Shown here in pieces: positions 24,544 through 33,203 of a DNA stretch of 64,000 bases. This stretch comes from Mesorhizobium comanense. Its GTDB lineage: Bacteria; Pseudomonadota; Alphaproteobacteria; Rhizobiales; Rhizobiaceae. The translations under genes were made by a program, and so were the position numbers. The notes below the pieces were generated by a model. That model was not told the DNA's origin, did not search any database, and worked only from the letters and a program-made list of their open reading frames with translations. The stretch is taken from NCBI RefSeq assembly GCF_005503535.1, contig NZ_SCNN01000016.1:86321-150320 (forward strand). The letters run 5' to 3'. How positions within the stretch are numbered: the stretch's first letter is position 1; every line of letters begins with the position of its first letter.

Positions 24544-25154
24544 TCGAAACCATGCGCTGGGAGCCGCAGAGCGGCTTCATGCGCCTGGATCGCCATCTTG
24601 CGCGCCTTTATGGCTCGGCGGCGGAGCTGGGCTTCAGCCATGACCTCGGCAGGATCGGCGCGGCGCTTGGCAACGCCGTCGACGGCGCCCGAACGGCCAT
24701 GCGCGCACGGCTTGCCTTGTCGCGCGACGGCGGGATCGCCGCCTCGGCGCAGCCCTATGAGCCGCTCGCCGCCGACAAGACCTGGGTGCTGCGGCTGGCG
24801 CGCACAAAACTCGATTCCAAGGACACGCTGCTGCGCCACAAGACGAGCCGGCGGCAGCTCTACACGCATGCCCGCTCCGAATACCTCGTCACCCAGGCCG
24901 ACGAGGTGATCCTGGCCAACGAGTATGGCGATATCTGCGAGGGAACGATCACCAACATCTTCGCCGATTTCGGCGACGGAGTGCTGGTGACGCCACGGCT
25001 CGATTGCGGCCTGCTGCCTGGCGTATTGCGCGGCGAGCTTCTGGATGAAGGCCGGGCGGCGGAAGCCATCTACAGCTACGACGAACTCAAGTCCGCCAGG
25101 GCGCTGTTCGTCGGCAATTCGCTGCGCGGACTGATCCCCGCCAAACTGGTCTGA
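24492..25154 (+). CDS. pabC: Aminodeoxychorismate lyase (class IV PLP enzyme)
   Basis: A 220-residue fold-type IV PLP protein of the aminotransferase IV family, expected to release 4-aminobenzoate and pyruvate from aminodeoxychorismate. The GTG at 24,492 was chosen because GGAG motifs precede it and the product then opens VSAQGPLRDGDTADFELIE, a usual start for this rhizobial protein. Other marks are the Lys in LLRHKTSRRQLY and EGTITNIFADF near the cofactor phosphate. The longer open frame upstream is a shadow of pabB. The 52-bp overlap with pabB is unusually long. Confidence 0.85.
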   Translation: MSAQGPLRDGDTADFELIETMRWEPQSGFMRLDRHLARLYGSAAELGFSHDLGRIGAALGNAVDGARTAMRARLALSRDGGIAASAQPYEPLAADKTWVLRLARTKLDSKDTLLRHKTSRRQLYTHARSEYLVTQADEVILANEYGDICEGTITNIFADFGDGVLVTPRLDCGLLPGVLRGELLDEGRAAEAIYSYDELKSARALFVGNSLRGLIPAKLV

Positions 25155-25157
25155 AGC

Positions 25158-26087
25158 ATGGCATCCTTGCCCACCCATACGCCCTATGACGGCACTTCGA
25201 AGCTTTTCACCATAGGGCTGAAGCCGCTCGATCCGGCGGATTGGATCGAGGTCGACAGTAACCTCGCGCCCTATCTTGCCGAGAAGCGCCGGCTCTATGC
25301 CGAAATCCCAGACCGGGTTTTCGTCGAGGAGGACGGCACGCGCGACGCCCAGCAGGAAGTGCTCGACCTGCTCGGCGCCTATCTGCCGGAGAGGTTTCCC
25401 GACACGTATCGGCGTACCGATGCCGGCATCAAGGTGGCGGATACCTCGACCCACCCTGCCCTGCCCTCCGGCCTTGCCGAGGCGCCGCTGGTTGGAGCCT
25501 CGCTGCTTGTCCAGGAAGACCTGATCCTGATGCGCCGCGACGACAGCGGCTGGCGGCTGGCCGCCGGGTCGCTCTGCTTCCCCTCATCCTGGTCGCTCAC
25601 CGAAAAGTTCGGCAAACCGCTGCAGCGCATCCACGAACCCGTGCCCGGTTTCGGCCCCGGCACACGACCGGCGGAGCTGATCAACCGGATGTTCGATGGC
25701 CTGCAGGGGCAAGCGGTCGAGCGCTACAACTGGTCGATCCAGGCCGACAGCGCGCTCTACCATCCATTGTCCAATGTCGAGCGCATCGACCGCGCCACCA
25801 ACCGGCCGTCACGTTTCCCTGACGGCGACGTCAGGGCGCACGCCTTCATCCGCGTCGAGCGGCAGACCTTGCGCAAGCTGCCTGCCTCTCGCGACATCCT
25901 CTTCACCATCCGCATCCATCTCGACCCGCTCGCGATTCTGGAACGGCACCCCGACCGGGCAACGCTCGCAATGTCCTTTGCCGCCCAGCTGGAAGCGCTT
26001 GATACCGCCCAGCTCGACTACAAGGGCATGACCGCGGACCGCGACCGGCTGGTCTCGGTCCTTAACCACATGGCCAGGGACGCGTAG
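25158..26087 (+). CDS. DUF3445 protein, heme-dependent oxidative N-demethylase-like
   Basis: A 309-residue protein of the DUF3445 family. Members related to HODM bind heme with a PAS-like fold and demethylate small amines, but most are uncharacterised. Typical segments are DPADWIEVDSNLAPYLAEKRRL and LAAGSLCFPSSWSLTEKFG, followed by RSNVERI-like SNVERIDRATN and a late RIHLDPL. It starts 3 bp after pabC stops, so it belongs to the pab operon. A link between folate synthesis and demethylation, which could release formaldehyde for tetrahydrofolate, is an attractive but untested idea. Confidence 0.82.
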   Translation: MASLPTHTPYDGTSKLFTIGLKPLDPADWIEVDSNLAPYLAEKRRLYAEIPDRVFVEEDGTRDAQQEVLDLLGAYLPERFPDTYRRTDAGIKVADTSTHPALPSGLAEAPLVGASLLVQEDLILMRRDDSGWRLAAGSLCFPSSWSLTEKFGKPLQRIHEPVPGFGPGTRPAELINRMFDGLQGQAVERYNWSIQADSALYHPLSNVERIDRATNRPSRFPDGDVRAHAFIRVERQTLRKLPASRDILFTIRIHLDPLAILERHPDRATLAMSFAAQLEALDTAQLDYKGMTADRDRLVSVLNHMARDA

Positions 26088-26158
26088 TCGCGGGTTGGCG
26101 CTTTTCGCTGGTTTATGACAATGATCTGTGATGTAGCGCTTGGCCGTTGGCGAAGATG

Positions 26159-26200
26159 CCCGGCTTTTGCATGTAGTTGCCCGGCTTTTGCACCTAGTTG
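26159..26200. repeat. 21-bp tandem duplication upstream of hss
   Basis: CCCGGCTTTTGCATGTAGTTG (26,159-26,179) is repeated head to tail as CCCGGCTTTTGCACCTAGTTG (26,180-26,200), differing at two positions. It ends at the AAGGAG ribosome-binding site of the homospermidine synthase gene. A 21-bp period equals two helical turns, so two regulator-binding sites on one DNA face are possible. Confidence 0.8.
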
Positions 26201-26217
26201 AAGGAGTGCTCGATAAA

Positions 26218-27663
26218 ATGGCGAATGAAAACTGGCCCGTTTATGGTGAGATCACCGGCCCCGTGGTGATGATCGGCTTCGGTTCGATCGGACGCGGAAC
26301 GCTGCCCCTCATCGAACGCCATTTCAAGTTCGACAAGTCGCGCATGACGGTTCTCGATCCCAGGGATACCGACCGCAAGCTGCTCGATGAGCGCGGCATC
26401 ACCTTCGTCCAGGAAGCGGTGACCGAGAAGAACTACAAGAAGCTCCTGACGCCGCTGCTGACCAATGGCGGCGGCCAGGGCTTTTGCGTCAACCTGTCGG
26501 TCGATACCGGCTCGGTGGACCTGATGCGGCTCTGCCGCAAGCTTGGCGTGCTCTACATCGACACCGTCGTCGAGCCGTGGCTCGGCTTCTACTTCGACGC
26601 CAAGGCCGACAATGCGAGCCGTACCAACTATGCGCTGCGCGAAGCCCTGATCAAGGAAAAGCACGACAAGCCGGGCGGCGCGACCGCCGTCTCCACCTGC
26701 GGCGCCAATCCCGGCATGGTCTCGTGGTTCGTCAAGCAGGCGCTGGTCAATCTTGCCACCGATCTCGGCCTCGAATTCTCCGAGCCCGCTCAGGAAGACC
26801 GTGAAGGCTGGGCCAAGCTGATGAAGAAGGCCGGCGTCAAGGGCATCCATATCGCCGAGCGCGACACCCAGCGCACCAAGAAGCCGAAGCCGATGGAGGT
26901 ATTCTGGAACACCTGGTCCGTCGAAGGCTTCATCTCCGAGGGCTTGCAGCCGGCCGAGCTCGGCTGGGGCACGCATGAGAAGTGGATGCCCAAGAACGGC
27001 AAGAAGCACAAGCACGGCTCCAAGGCCGCCATCTATCTGGAGCAGCCCGGCGCCAACACGCGCGTGCGGTCCTGGTGCCCGACGCCAGGCGCCCAGTACG
27101 GCCTGCTGGTGACGCACAACGAGGCGATCTCGATCGCCGATTTCTTCACCGTGCGCTCCAAGAAGGGCAAGGTGCAGTACCGCCCGACCTGCCATTATGC
27201 CTACCATCCCTCAAACGACGCGATGCTGTCGCTGGACGAGATGTTCGGCGCCGCCGGCAAGCCGCAGCCCGTGCACCACGTGCTCGACGAGAACGAACTG
27301 ATCGATGGTGTCGATGAACTCGGCGTGCTGCTCTACGGGCACGACAAGAACGCCTACTGGTACGGCTCGCAGCTGTCGCTGGCCGAGGCGCGCAAGCTGG
27401 CGCCCTACCAGAACGCCACCGGCATGCAGGTCACCTCGGCGGTTCTGGCCGGCATGGTCTGGGCGCTGGAGAATCCGGACGCTGGCATTGTCGAGGCCGA
27501 CGAGATGGACTTCAAGCGCTGCCTGGAAGTGCAGTCGCCCTATCTCGGCCCGGTCAAGGGCTACTACACCGACTGGACGCCGCTCGACCGCCGCCCGGGC
27601 CTCTTTCCCGAGGACCTGGACCGCAGCGATCCGTGGCAATTCCGCAACATCCTCGTGCGATAG
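26218..27663 (+). CDS. hss: Homospermidine synthase
   Basis: A 481-residue enzyme that makes sym-homospermidine, the main long polyamine of many rhizobia, from putrescine using NAD. The NAD motif is VVMIGFGSIGRGTLPLIERH near the N-terminus, and family segments such as YIDTVVEPWLGFY, STCGANPGMVSWFV and ARSWCP-like RVRSWCPTPGAQYG are present. The ATG at 26,218 was chosen because it follows AAGGAG by about 11 bases; the open frame upstream runs through a tandem repeat. Length fits bacterial Hss (about 475-480). It stands alone. Confidence 0.94.
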   Translation: MANENWPVYGEITGPVVMIGFGSIGRGTLPLIERHFKFDKSRMTVLDPRDTDRKLLDERGITFVQEAVTEKNYKKLLTPLLTNGGGQGFCVNLSVDTGSVDLMRLCRKLGVLYIDTVVEPWLGFYFDAKADNASRTNYALREALIKEKHDKPGGATAVSTCGANPGMVSWFVKQALVNLATDLGLEFSEPAQEDREGWAKLMKKAGVKGIHIAERDTQRTKKPKPMEVFWNTWSVEGFISEGLQPAELGWGTHEKWMPKNGKKHKHGSKAAIYLEQPGANTRVRSWCPTPGAQYGLLVTHNEAISIADFFTVRSKKGKVQYRPTCHYAYHPSNDAMLSLDEMFGAAGKPQPVHHVLDENELIDGVDELGVLLYGHDKNAYWYGSQLSLAEARKLAPYQNATGMQVTSAVLAGMVWALENPDAGIVEADEMDFKRCLEVQSPYLGPVKGYYTDWTPLDRRPGLFPEDLDRSDPWQFRNILVR

Positions 27664-27692
27664 CATCGCCGGCACCATACGCCATTGCCTTG

Positions 27693-27717
27693 CAATCGCC
27701 CGGAAATCGGGCGATTG
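27693..27717. terminator. Hairpin after hss
   Basis: A perfect 10-bp stem (CAATCGCCCG/CGGGCGATTG, loop GAAAT) lies 30 bp after the hss stop. It has no T-run, so termination would rely on the stem alone or on Rho. Confidence 0.5.
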
Positions 27718-27848
27718 AAGGGGGCGGCCTGGAGCGGTTTCGTGCGTCCCATCGGGAACATGAAGCTGCTTCCAGCTTTGTGGACGTTCGCATCGTGCTT
27801 CCGGAATCGAACCCCATTGCGGGCCGATGCGTTTGGAGAGGATTTCAG

Positions 27849-28229
27849 ATGACTATTGCGCGCAAAGTTCTTTCGGCGTGCATGGCGGGTGCTCTTGCCG
27901 CCGTGCTTGCTGCTTGCACCACCGGCGGTCCCGACCAGCCGCCGATCACGGCCAACACGCCCAAGGGCGTCGAGGGCTCGTGGATCGATGCCAAAGGCAC
28001 CGGCCTTTCGACCTTCACCGGCGGCAAGTTCACCACCGTCGCCACCGACACCGGCCAGAAACTTTCGGACGGCAGCTACACGATGACCGGGGCCACTTCG
28101 GTGGAGATCAACGGCACGTCGCTGATCCGCCAGACGCCTGTCAGCTTCAACTGCCTGCTGGTGTCCATCAGCCAGCTGAACTGCACATCCTCGTCGGGCC
28201 AGAACTTCGTGCTGACACGACGCGCCTGA
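27849..28229 (+). CDS. omp10: Omp10-type outer-membrane lipoprotein
   Basis: A 126-residue lipoprotein precursor. The lipobox is LAAC with the modified Cys at residue 23. The mature part (GVEGSWIDAKGTGLSTFTGG, SVEINGTSLIR, NCTSSSGQNF) closely follows the pattern of Brucella Omp10, including its final LTRR. Two further Cys (NCLLVS, LNCTSS) probably form a disulfide. It is expected on the outer membrane. The ATG follows GGAGAGGATTTCAG. It stands alone with its own terminator. Confidence 0.85.
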   Translation: MTIARKVLSACMAGALAAVLAACTTGGPDQPPITANTPKGVEGSWIDAKGTGLSTFTGGKFTTVATDTGQKLSDGSYTMTGATSVEINGTSLIRQTPVSFNCLLVSISQLNCTSSSGQNFVLTRRA

Positions 28230-28253
28230 TCCTGCCGGCATTGGATTTGTGAA

Positions 28254-28285
28254 GGACGGCGGCCGCCTGGCCGCCGTCCTTTTTT
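28254..28285 (+). terminator. Intrinsic terminator of omp10
   Basis: A perfect 10-bp stem (GGACGGCGGC/GCCGCCGTCC, 6-nt loop) followed by six T residues, 24 bp after the stop. Confidence 0.88.
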
Positions 28286-28464
28286 GCGCCGGCAAATCTC
28301 TGGCCTTTGACTTGCAAAATGCACGGCTTTCGCGGCCGCCGATCCCGATGGCATTTCCACTTGCCTCCGCCCGGACACGATGGGAACATGGCCGAAATGC
28401 CGGCTGTTATATCGAGGTCGAGCAAGGACGCTAAACGCGTGCTGTCAGCCACCGGGAGACGAAG

Positions 28465-30588
28465 ATGAAGAAGCTTGCCGCCATTGCCGCCCTTTCCGCG
28501 TCGACGCTTGCGCTGTCGGCCGGCGCATCTTTTGCCGACTACACACTGAACATTCTGCATTTCAACGATTGGCACAGCCGCATCGAGGGCAACAACAAAT
28601 ACGAGTCGACCTGTTCGGCCGACGAGGAGACCAAGGGCGAGTGCATCGGCGGCGCAGGACGCCTGATCACGGCCATCGCCCAGGAGCGCAAGAGGCTCGA
28701 AGGGCAGAACGTGCTGCTGCTCAACGCCGGCGACAGTTTCCAGGGATCGCTCTTCTACACCACCTACAAGGGCACCGTGGAAGAGGAATTCCTCAATCAG
28801 ATGAAACCCGACGCGGTGACGCTCGGCAACCACGAATTCGACGACGGCGAGAGCGCGCTGGTGCCTTTCCTCGACAAGGCCAAGTTCCCCATCGTCAGCG
28901 CCAATGTCGTGCCCAACGACAAGTCGGGCGCGGCCGGCAAGATCAAGCAGTCGATCGTCGTGGAAGTCGGAGGCCAGAAGATCGGCATTGTCGGCGCCGT
29001 CACCAACGACACGCCCGAACTCGCTTCCCCTGGGCCGAACATCGCCATCGCTGACGACGTCAAGTCGATCACATCGGAAGTCGAGAAGCTCAAGGCGCAA
29101 GGCATCAACAAGATCATCGCCGTCACGCATATCGGCTACAACAGGGAGCGCGACGTCATTGCCAAGATTCCCGGCATCGACGTCGTGGTCGGCGGCCACA
29201 GCCACACGCTTCTGTCCAACACCGACCCCAAGGCTCTCGGCCCCTACCCGACGATGGTCGACAACCCCGGCGGCTATAAGGTGCCCGTGGTGCAGGCCGC
29301 GTCCTATTCGAAGTATCTCGGCGAGTTCAAGGTCGTGTTCGACGACAATGGCAACGTCAAGTCGGCCAGCGGCGACCCTATCTATCTCGACAAGTCGATC
29401 ACGCCGGATCCCGCCGTGCTTGCCCGCATCAAGGAGCTCGGCGCACCGATCGAGGCGCTGAAGAACAAGGAAGTGGCCGAGACGACCGACGTCATCGACG
29501 GCAGCCGCGAGAATTGCCGCGCCAAGGAGTGCGCGATGGGCAACCTCGTCTCCGACGCCATCCTCGACCGCGTCAAGGGACAGGGCGTCGAGATCGTCAT
29601 CTCCAATGGCGGCGGCCTGCGCGCCTCCATCGACAAGGGCACGGTCACCATGGGTGAGGTGCTGACCGTGCTGCCGTTCCAGAACACGCTGGCGACCTTC
29701 CAGATTTCCGGCAAGGACCTCGTCGCCGGTCTCGAAAGCGGCCTCAGCCAGATCGAGGACGGCGCCGGCCGCTTTCCGCAGGTGGCGGGCCTCAAATATT
29801 CCTTCGACAAGTCAGTCGCGCCCAATGCCGGCCGCGTGAAATCCGTCGAGGTCATGGAGAACGGCGCGTGGACTCCGATCAATCCCGACAAGGACTATCT
29901 GGTCGCCACCAATAACTATGTCCGCCAGGGCGGCGACGGCTACAAGGTCTTCGCCGACAAGGCCAGGAACGCCTATGATTACGGCCCGGGCCTGGAACAG
30001 GTCGTGGCCGACTATCTCGGCGCCCACCGGCCCTATACGCCCAAGCTTGACGGCCGCATCACCGAAATCGCCGCGACCGTGGCGGCAGCACCTGCGGCAG
30101 AGCCTGCCAAACCGGCCGAACCCGCAAAGCCTGCGGAGACCGCACCCGCCACTCCGGCGCCGGCCGAGGCTGCAAAGCCGGCAGAGCCGGCCAAGCCTGC
30201 GGATGCGGCGCCGGCCATGCCTGAACTGCCTGCCAATTCGGGCGATATCGCCAACACACCACCGGCCATATCGACGGAGAATGCACCTCCCCCACCCGCT
30301 CCGCCGGCGCCTGCACCTGCCGAGCCGGCAAAACCAGCCGAAGCCGCTACTCCTGCACCGGCGGCACCTGCGCCAGCGGAACCCGCCAAGCCCGCGGAGC
30401 AGGCCAAACCGGCTGAGACCGCACCCGCCACGGGCAGCCATATCATCGTGGCCGGCGATACCTACTGGGATCTCGCCAAGAAGGCCTATGGCGACGCGAC
30501 CAAATGGAAGCTCATCTACGACGCCAACAAAGGGCAGAGACCGCATCGGCTTTCGATTGGCGGCACGCTGACCATCCCGCCGAAGTAA
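28465..30588 (+). CDS. Periplasmic 5'-nucleotidase (UshA-like) with C-terminal LysM domain
   Basis: A 707-residue exported protein. After a signal peptide (residues 1-24) it has a metallophosphatase domain (about 27-250) with NILHFNDWHSR, LNAGDSFQG, TLGNHEFDDG and VGGHSHT, which ligate two metals. A 5'-nucleotidase C-terminal domain (about 340-520) follows with SNGGGLRASI and TNNYVRQGGDGY. A Pro/Ala/Glu/Lys-rich linker of about 110 residues then leads to a LysM domain (SHIIVAGDTYWDLAKKAYGD). It should hydrolyse extracellular nucleotides while held to peptidoglycan. UshA itself (about 550 residues) has no such linker and LysM tail. Confidence 0.88.
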   Translation: MKKLAAIAALSASTLALSAGASFADYTLNILHFNDWHSRIEGNNKYESTCSADEETKGECIGGAGRLITAIAQERKRLEGQNVLLLNAGDSFQGSLFYTTYKGTVEEEFLNQMKPDAVTLGNHEFDDGESALVPFLDKAKFPIVSANVVPNDKSGAAGKIKQSIVVEVGGQKIGIVGAVTNDTPELASPGPNIAIADDVKSITSEVEKLKAQGINKIIAVTHIGYNRERDVIAKIPGIDVVVGGHSHTLLSNTDPKALGPYPTMVDNPGGYKVPVVQAASYSKYLGEFKVVFDDNGNVKSASGDPIYLDKSITPDPAVLARIKELGAPIEALKNKEVAETTDVIDGSRENCRAKECAMGNLVSDAILDRVKGQGVEIVISNGGGLRASIDKGTVTMGEVLTVLPFQNTLATFQISGKDLVAGLESGLSQIEDGAGRFPQVAGLKYSFDKSVAPNAGRVKSVEVMENGAWTPINPDKDYLVATNNYVRQGGDGYKVFADKARNAYDYGPGLEQVVADYLGAHRPYTPKLDGRITEIAATVAAAPAAEPAKPAEPAKPAETAPATPAPAEAAKPAEPAKPADAAPAMPELPANSGDIANTPPAISTENAPPPPAPPAPAPAEPAKPAEAATPAPAAPAPAEPAKPAEQAKPAETAPATGSHIIVAGDTYWDLAKKAYGDATKWKLIYDANKGQRPHRLSIGGTLTIPPK

Positions 30589-30616
30589 CCATCGCTTCAG
30601 CGCCCGGAAAACACCG

Positions 30617-30642
30617 CCCGCCCGGGAAACCGGGCGGGTTTT
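30617..30642 (+). terminator. Intrinsic terminator of the 5'-nucleotidase gene
   Basis: A perfect 9-bp stem (CCCGCCCGG/CCGGGCGGG) with a GAAA tetraloop, followed by TTTT, 28 bp after the stop. Confidence 0.88.
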
Positions 30643-30725
30643 GTATTTTGAGACTAAGGTGCGGCCAGACGCAGCATTGAAAGCAGGCGCAAGATGGTTA
30701 GGTTCGCGCCATCCGGAGAACCCCT

Positions 30726-31790
30726 ATGACGCTTTCCTCCCCGATCGATGCCGACGCCGCGAAGGCGATCGGCCCGCTGCCGCCAGGCCATCCGCCGGTC
30801 AAGACGGGCAAGGTCGGCATCATGCTGGTCAATCTCGGCACGCCTGACGGCACCGATTTCAAGCCGATGTGGCGTTATCTCCGGGAATTCCTCTCCGACC
30901 CTCGCGTCATCGAGCTCAACAAGGCGATCTGGTATCCGATCCTCTACGGCCTGGTGCTGACGTCGCGGCCGAAAAAGTCCGGCGCCAACTACGCCAGGAT
31001 CTGGAACCAGGAGAAGAACGAGTCGCCGCTGCGCACCTACACCCGCGCCCAGGCTGAGAAACTGGCGGAGGCGCTGCGCGACCTGCCCAACGTCACCGTC
31101 GATTGGGCGATGCGTTACGGCAATCCGTCGACGGCAAGCGTGGCCGAGCGGCTGGTTGCGCAGGGCTGCGACCGCATCCTGTCGTTTCCGCTCTACCCGC
31201 AATATTCGGCCACCACCACCGCCACCGCCAACGACCAGTTGTTTCGTGCGCTGATGAAGATGCGCCGTGCGCCCGCGATCCGCACCGTACCGCCCTATTA
31301 TGACGAACCGGTCTACATCGAAGCGCTGGCGCGCTCGATCGAGCAGCATCTGGCGACGCTGGATTTCGAGCCGGAGGTGGTCATCACCTCCTATCACGGC
31401 ATCCCGAAGCCCTATTTCGAGAAGGGCGATCCCTATCATTGCCACTGCCTCAAGACGACGCGGCTGCTTCGCGAACGGCTTGGCTGGGACGAGAAGAAGC
31501 TGATCACCACCTTCCAGTCGCGCTTCGGCGCGCAGGAGTGGCTGCAGCCCTACACCGACAAGACGGTGGAGAAACTGGCGCAGGACGGCGTCAAGTCGAT
31601 CGCCATCGTCAACCCCGGCTTTTCCGTCGACTGCATCGAGACCCTGGACGAGATCGGCCGCGAAGTCGCCGAAACCTTCCATCATGCCGGCGGCAGGAAC
31701 TTCGCCCATATCCCCTGCCTCAACGACAGCGCCGAGGGCATGACGGTGATCGAGGCCATGGTGCGGCGCGAGCTCGCCGGCTGGGCCTGA
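30726..31790 (+). CDS. hemH: Ferrochelatase
   Basis: A 354-residue enzyme that inserts Fe(II) into protoporphyrin IX, the last step of protoheme synthesis. Family marks are VGIMLVNLGTPDGTD, FPLYPQYSATTTA, TSYHGIPKPYFEKGDPY (with the catalytic His) and NPGFSVDCIETLDEI. Length is typical of proteobacterial HemH. The start has a short N-terminal extension before the conserved core. It is a single gene. Confidence 0.95.
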   Translation: MTLSSPIDADAAKAIGPLPPGHPPVKTGKVGIMLVNLGTPDGTDFKPMWRYLREFLSDPRVIELNKAIWYPILYGLVLTSRPKKSGANYARIWNQEKNESPLRTYTRAQAEKLAEALRDLPNVTVDWAMRYGNPSTASVAERLVAQGCDRILSFPLYPQYSATTTATANDQLFRALMKMRRAPAIRTVPPYYDEPVYIEALARSIEQHLATLDFEPEVVITSYHGIPKPYFEKGDPYHCHCLKTTRLLRERLGWDEKKLITTFQSRFGAQEWLQPYTDKTVEKLAQDGVKSIAIVNPGFSVDCIETLDEIGREVAETFHHAGGRNFAHIPCLNDSAEGMTVIEAMVRRELAGWA

Positions 31791-31893
31791 GGGATTCCGG
31801 CAGGGAAAGCCCGCGGCGGCCGCAGGTCCAGGCGCGCCGACATTGGAACAACGCAAACTCCGAGGCGTTGACGGGCGCCCATCGGAGACTTCA

Positions 31894-33105
31894 ATGCCGC
31901 GCAAACTTGATCTCAGGACCGGCCGACCGGTGTGGTCCGCCTACCGGGCGCCGGCCGTCCCGACATCGGTGCTGACCCGGGATGCCAGGACGGACGTTCT
32001 CGTCATCGGCATGGGCATCAGCGGTGCGATGATGGCGGAAGCGCTGACGGCGCTGGGCCGCGACGTGATCTGCATCGACCGGCGCGGCCCGTTGAAAGGA
32101 TCCACGGCGGCAACCACGGCGCTCGTGCAGTTCGAAATCGACCAGCCGCTTTCAATCCTGTCGAAAATGGTCGGCAATGCCAAGGCGCGGCAGGCCTGGC
32201 GACGTTCGCGGCTGGCAATATCCAACCTCGCCGCCCGCATCGCCGAACTCGGCATCAACTGTGGCATGAACCGCGCCCAATCGCTCTATCTGGCGGGCAC
32301 CGTGCTCGGCCCGTCGCAATTGCGCGCGGAAGCCGAAGCGCGGCAGCAGGCCGGCATCGCCGCGACCTATCTGACTTCAAGGCAATTGGCCGATGACTAC
32401 AGCGTCGCCCGTGATGGGGCCATACTCAGTCACGGCAACATCGCGCTCGACCCGCGCAAGCTGACCGCCGGGCTTTTGCTGAAGGCCCTGGGACGCAGGG
32501 CGCGTCTGCACGCCCCGGCGGAAGCGATCGGAATGGAGGACCACGCCGACAAGGTTATCGTTGCCACGAAAGGCGGCCCGACCGTCACGGCCAGTCACGT
32601 TGTCCTGGCCACGGGTTACGAGTTGCTGGATGTGGTGCCGGCGACCGCTCACCGGATCATCTCGACCTGGGCGATCGCCACAGCCCCGCAGCCGCGCAGG
32701 CTCTGGCCGCGGAGAGCCTTCCTCTGGGAGGCTTCCGATCCGTATCTCTATGTCAGGGCGACAGCCGACGGCAGGGTCATTTGCGGCGGCGAGGACGAGG
32801 ATTTCTCCGACGAAACGCGGCGTGACGAATTGATCGCCTCCAAAAGCGCCAGGATCGCCACGAAGCTTGGCAGGCTGTTTCCCGATCTCGACGTCAGGCC
32901 CGAATTTGCCTGGACCGGTTCCTTCGGCACCACGACCACCGGCCTGCCCTATATCGGAGCCATAGCGAGGCACCCGCGCATCCATGCCGTGATGGGCTAT
33001 GGCGGCAACGGCATCACCTTTTCGCAGCTCGCCTCGGAGATCGTCCCGGCCGCCATCAGCGGTCTCGACGATACGGATGCGGACCTGTTTTCCTTCACCC
33101 GCTGA
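31894..33105 (+). CDS. FAD-dependent oxidoreductase (DAO family)
   Basis: A 403-residue flavoprotein of the D-amino-acid oxidase superfamily. The dinucleotide motif is TDVLVIGMGISGAMMAEAL near residues 33-51, and a C-terminal FAD-contact segment reads HAVMGYGGNGITFSQLAS. GRDVICIDRRGP carries the acidic residue for the ribose. The ATG at 31,894 follows CGGAGACTTCA. The substrate is not evident; related proteins oxidise amines or amino acids. It is a single gene. Confidence 0.85.
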   Translation: MPRKLDLRTGRPVWSAYRAPAVPTSVLTRDARTDVLVIGMGISGAMMAEALTALGRDVICIDRRGPLKGSTAATTALVQFEIDQPLSILSKMVGNAKARQAWRRSRLAISNLAARIAELGINCGMNRAQSLYLAGTVLGPSQLRAEAEARQQAGIAATYLTSRQLADDYSVARDGAILSHGNIALDPRKLTAGLLLKALGRRARLHAPAEAIGMEDHADKVIVATKGGPTVTASHVVLATGYELLDVVPATAHRIISTWAIATAPQPRRLWPRRAFLWEASDPYLYVRATADGRVICGGEDEDFSDETRRDELIASKSARIATKLGRLFPDLDVRPEFAWTGSFGTTTTGLPYIGAIARHPRIHAVMGYGGNGITFSQLASEIVPAAISGLDDTDADLFSFTR

Positions 33106-33203
33106 TTGCAGGGCGCCAACCAATTCTTCATCACCTGATTGTAACGCGCCGGAAACACACTTAAGTGATTCCGTGAGGTCACGGATATTGAGGGAGAAAC
33201 GAA

